Positions 63,708 to 64,000 of a stretch of DNA of 64,000 bases are shown here, one piece after another. Within the stretch, counting starts at the first letter, position 1. Every line of letters begins with the position of its first letter. This DNA is from Serinicoccus chungangensis (GTDB lineage Bacteria > Actinomycetota > Actinomycetes > Actinomycetales > Dermatophilaceae). Location of the stretch: the NCBI RefSeq assembly GCF_001483745.1, contig NZ_LQBL01000022.1:186001-250000 (forward strand). Reading direction: 5' to 3'. Both the position numbers and the translations under genes were made by a program. Under the pieces are notes generated by a model. That model searched no databases and was not told the DNA's origin. It was given only the letters and a program-made list of their open reading frames with translations.

Positions 63708-64000
63708 TCAGGCGCGGCCCTCGAACATCGAGGTCACCGAGCCGTCCTCGAAGACCTCCCGGATGGCCCGGCTCAGCAGCGGCGCGATGGACAGCTGGGT
63801 GAGCTTGTCCATCGCCAGGGCCTCATCCGACAGCGGCAGCGTGTTGGTGACGACGACCTCGGTGGCGACCGAGTTGGTCAGCCGCTCGATGGCCGGGTCC
63901 GAGAAGATCGCGTGGGTCGCGGCGATGACGACCTCCTTGGCGCCGTCCTTCATGAGCGCCTCGGCGGCCTGGCAGATGGTGCCCCCGGAGTCGATCATGT
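63708..64000 (-). CDS. prs: Ribose-phosphate pyrophosphokinase, C-terminal part (partial)
   Basis: Only the last about 97 residues are in the window; the rest lies beyond 64000. MIDSGGTICQAAEALMKDGAKEVVIAATH contains the PRPP-loop end (the preceding DDM would be outside) and the family's conserved Thr/His strand. IERLTNSVATEVVVTNTLPL and LSIAPLLSRAIREVFEDGSVTSMF complete the Prs C-terminus. The enzyme makes PRPP for nucleotides, histidine and tryptophan. The Prs-Ctc-Pth order is typical of actinobacteria. Confidence 0.95.
   Translation of the reverse strand, partial: MIDSGGTICQAAEALMKDGAKEVVIAATHAIFSDPAIERLTNSVATEVVVTNTLPLSDEALAMDKLTQLSIAPLLSRAIREVFEDGSVTSMFEGRA

Overview
The window is high-GC DNA from an actinobacterium, most likely a Micrococcales member of the Intrasporangiaceae/Ornithinimicrobium-Serinicoccus kind (genus is a guess). 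Pointers are the G/C-ending codons, a mycothiol S-conjugate amidase (mca), DUF501, DUF1206, DUF4307 and CWB2 proteins, an actinobacterial leuA leader peptide, and an oleA-oleBC-oleD cluster with the fused OleBC found in actinobacteria. Gene order in two blocks resembles, from memory, Mycobacterium tuberculosis Rv1080c-Rv1086 (greA, DUF4307, mca, small membrane protein, hemolysin III, uppS) and Rv1014c-Rv1026 (prs, ctc, pth, mfd, mazG, eno, ftsB-like, DUF501, ppx).

Layout. 1-4.1 kb: leucine synthesis (end of leuC, leuD, then leuA behind a leader peptide), with a terC gene behind a probable manganese (yybP-ykoY) riboswitch. 4.1-11.6 kb: an array of structured repeats, a glyoxalase-like protein, a Fur-family regulator, the nnr-acpS-glmS group, coaA and a decayed MFS transporter gene. 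11.7-21.3 kb: envelope and stress genes (CWB2 surface protein, DUF1206 membrane protein, lytic transglycosylase-like protein, PIN-PhoH, uppS, hemolysin III, mca, greA, msrA). 21.4-34.7 kb: a cell-surface polymer locus, probably for a teichoic-acid-like or phosphopolyol glycan. It holds a CDP-alcohol phosphotransferase, GT2, a pyruvyltransferase fused to a GT8-like domain, two paralogous GT4 enzymes flanking an O-acyltransferase, a TagD-like cytidylyltransferase fused to a Gfo/Idh oxidoreductase, and a TagF-like polymerase. 34.9-42.2 kb: an LppX/LprG-like lipoprotein, the ole long-chain olefin cluster and a thiolase. 42.5-48.5 kb: DUF808 and Bax-inhibitor membrane proteins, a secreted M14 carboxypeptidase, an unusual tRNA(UAA) and uracil-DNA glycosylase UdgB. 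48.5-64 kb: the conserved ppx-DUF501-ftsB-eno-mazG block, mfd, a TPM-domain/PspA pair, pth, ctc and the end of prs.

How parts fit together. UppS supplies the lipid carrier for wall polymers, and the surface locus supplies activated polyol, polymerase and decorating enzymes. OleA, OleBC and OleD together turn two fatty acyl-CoAs into a long internal olefin. Mca and MsrA handle thiol and oxidative stress; TPM/PspA and hemolysin III act on the membrane.

Two features stand out at the DNA level. First, the heptamer GTATGCC (either strand) is strongly over-represented and occurs in all codon phases. Second, most long gene-free gaps carry their own private family of tandem or inverted repeats. Several other sites deserve attention: a double palindromic operator before the hemolysin III gene, a terminator-like hairpin at the start of the greA transcript, and the two domain fusions in the surface locus.
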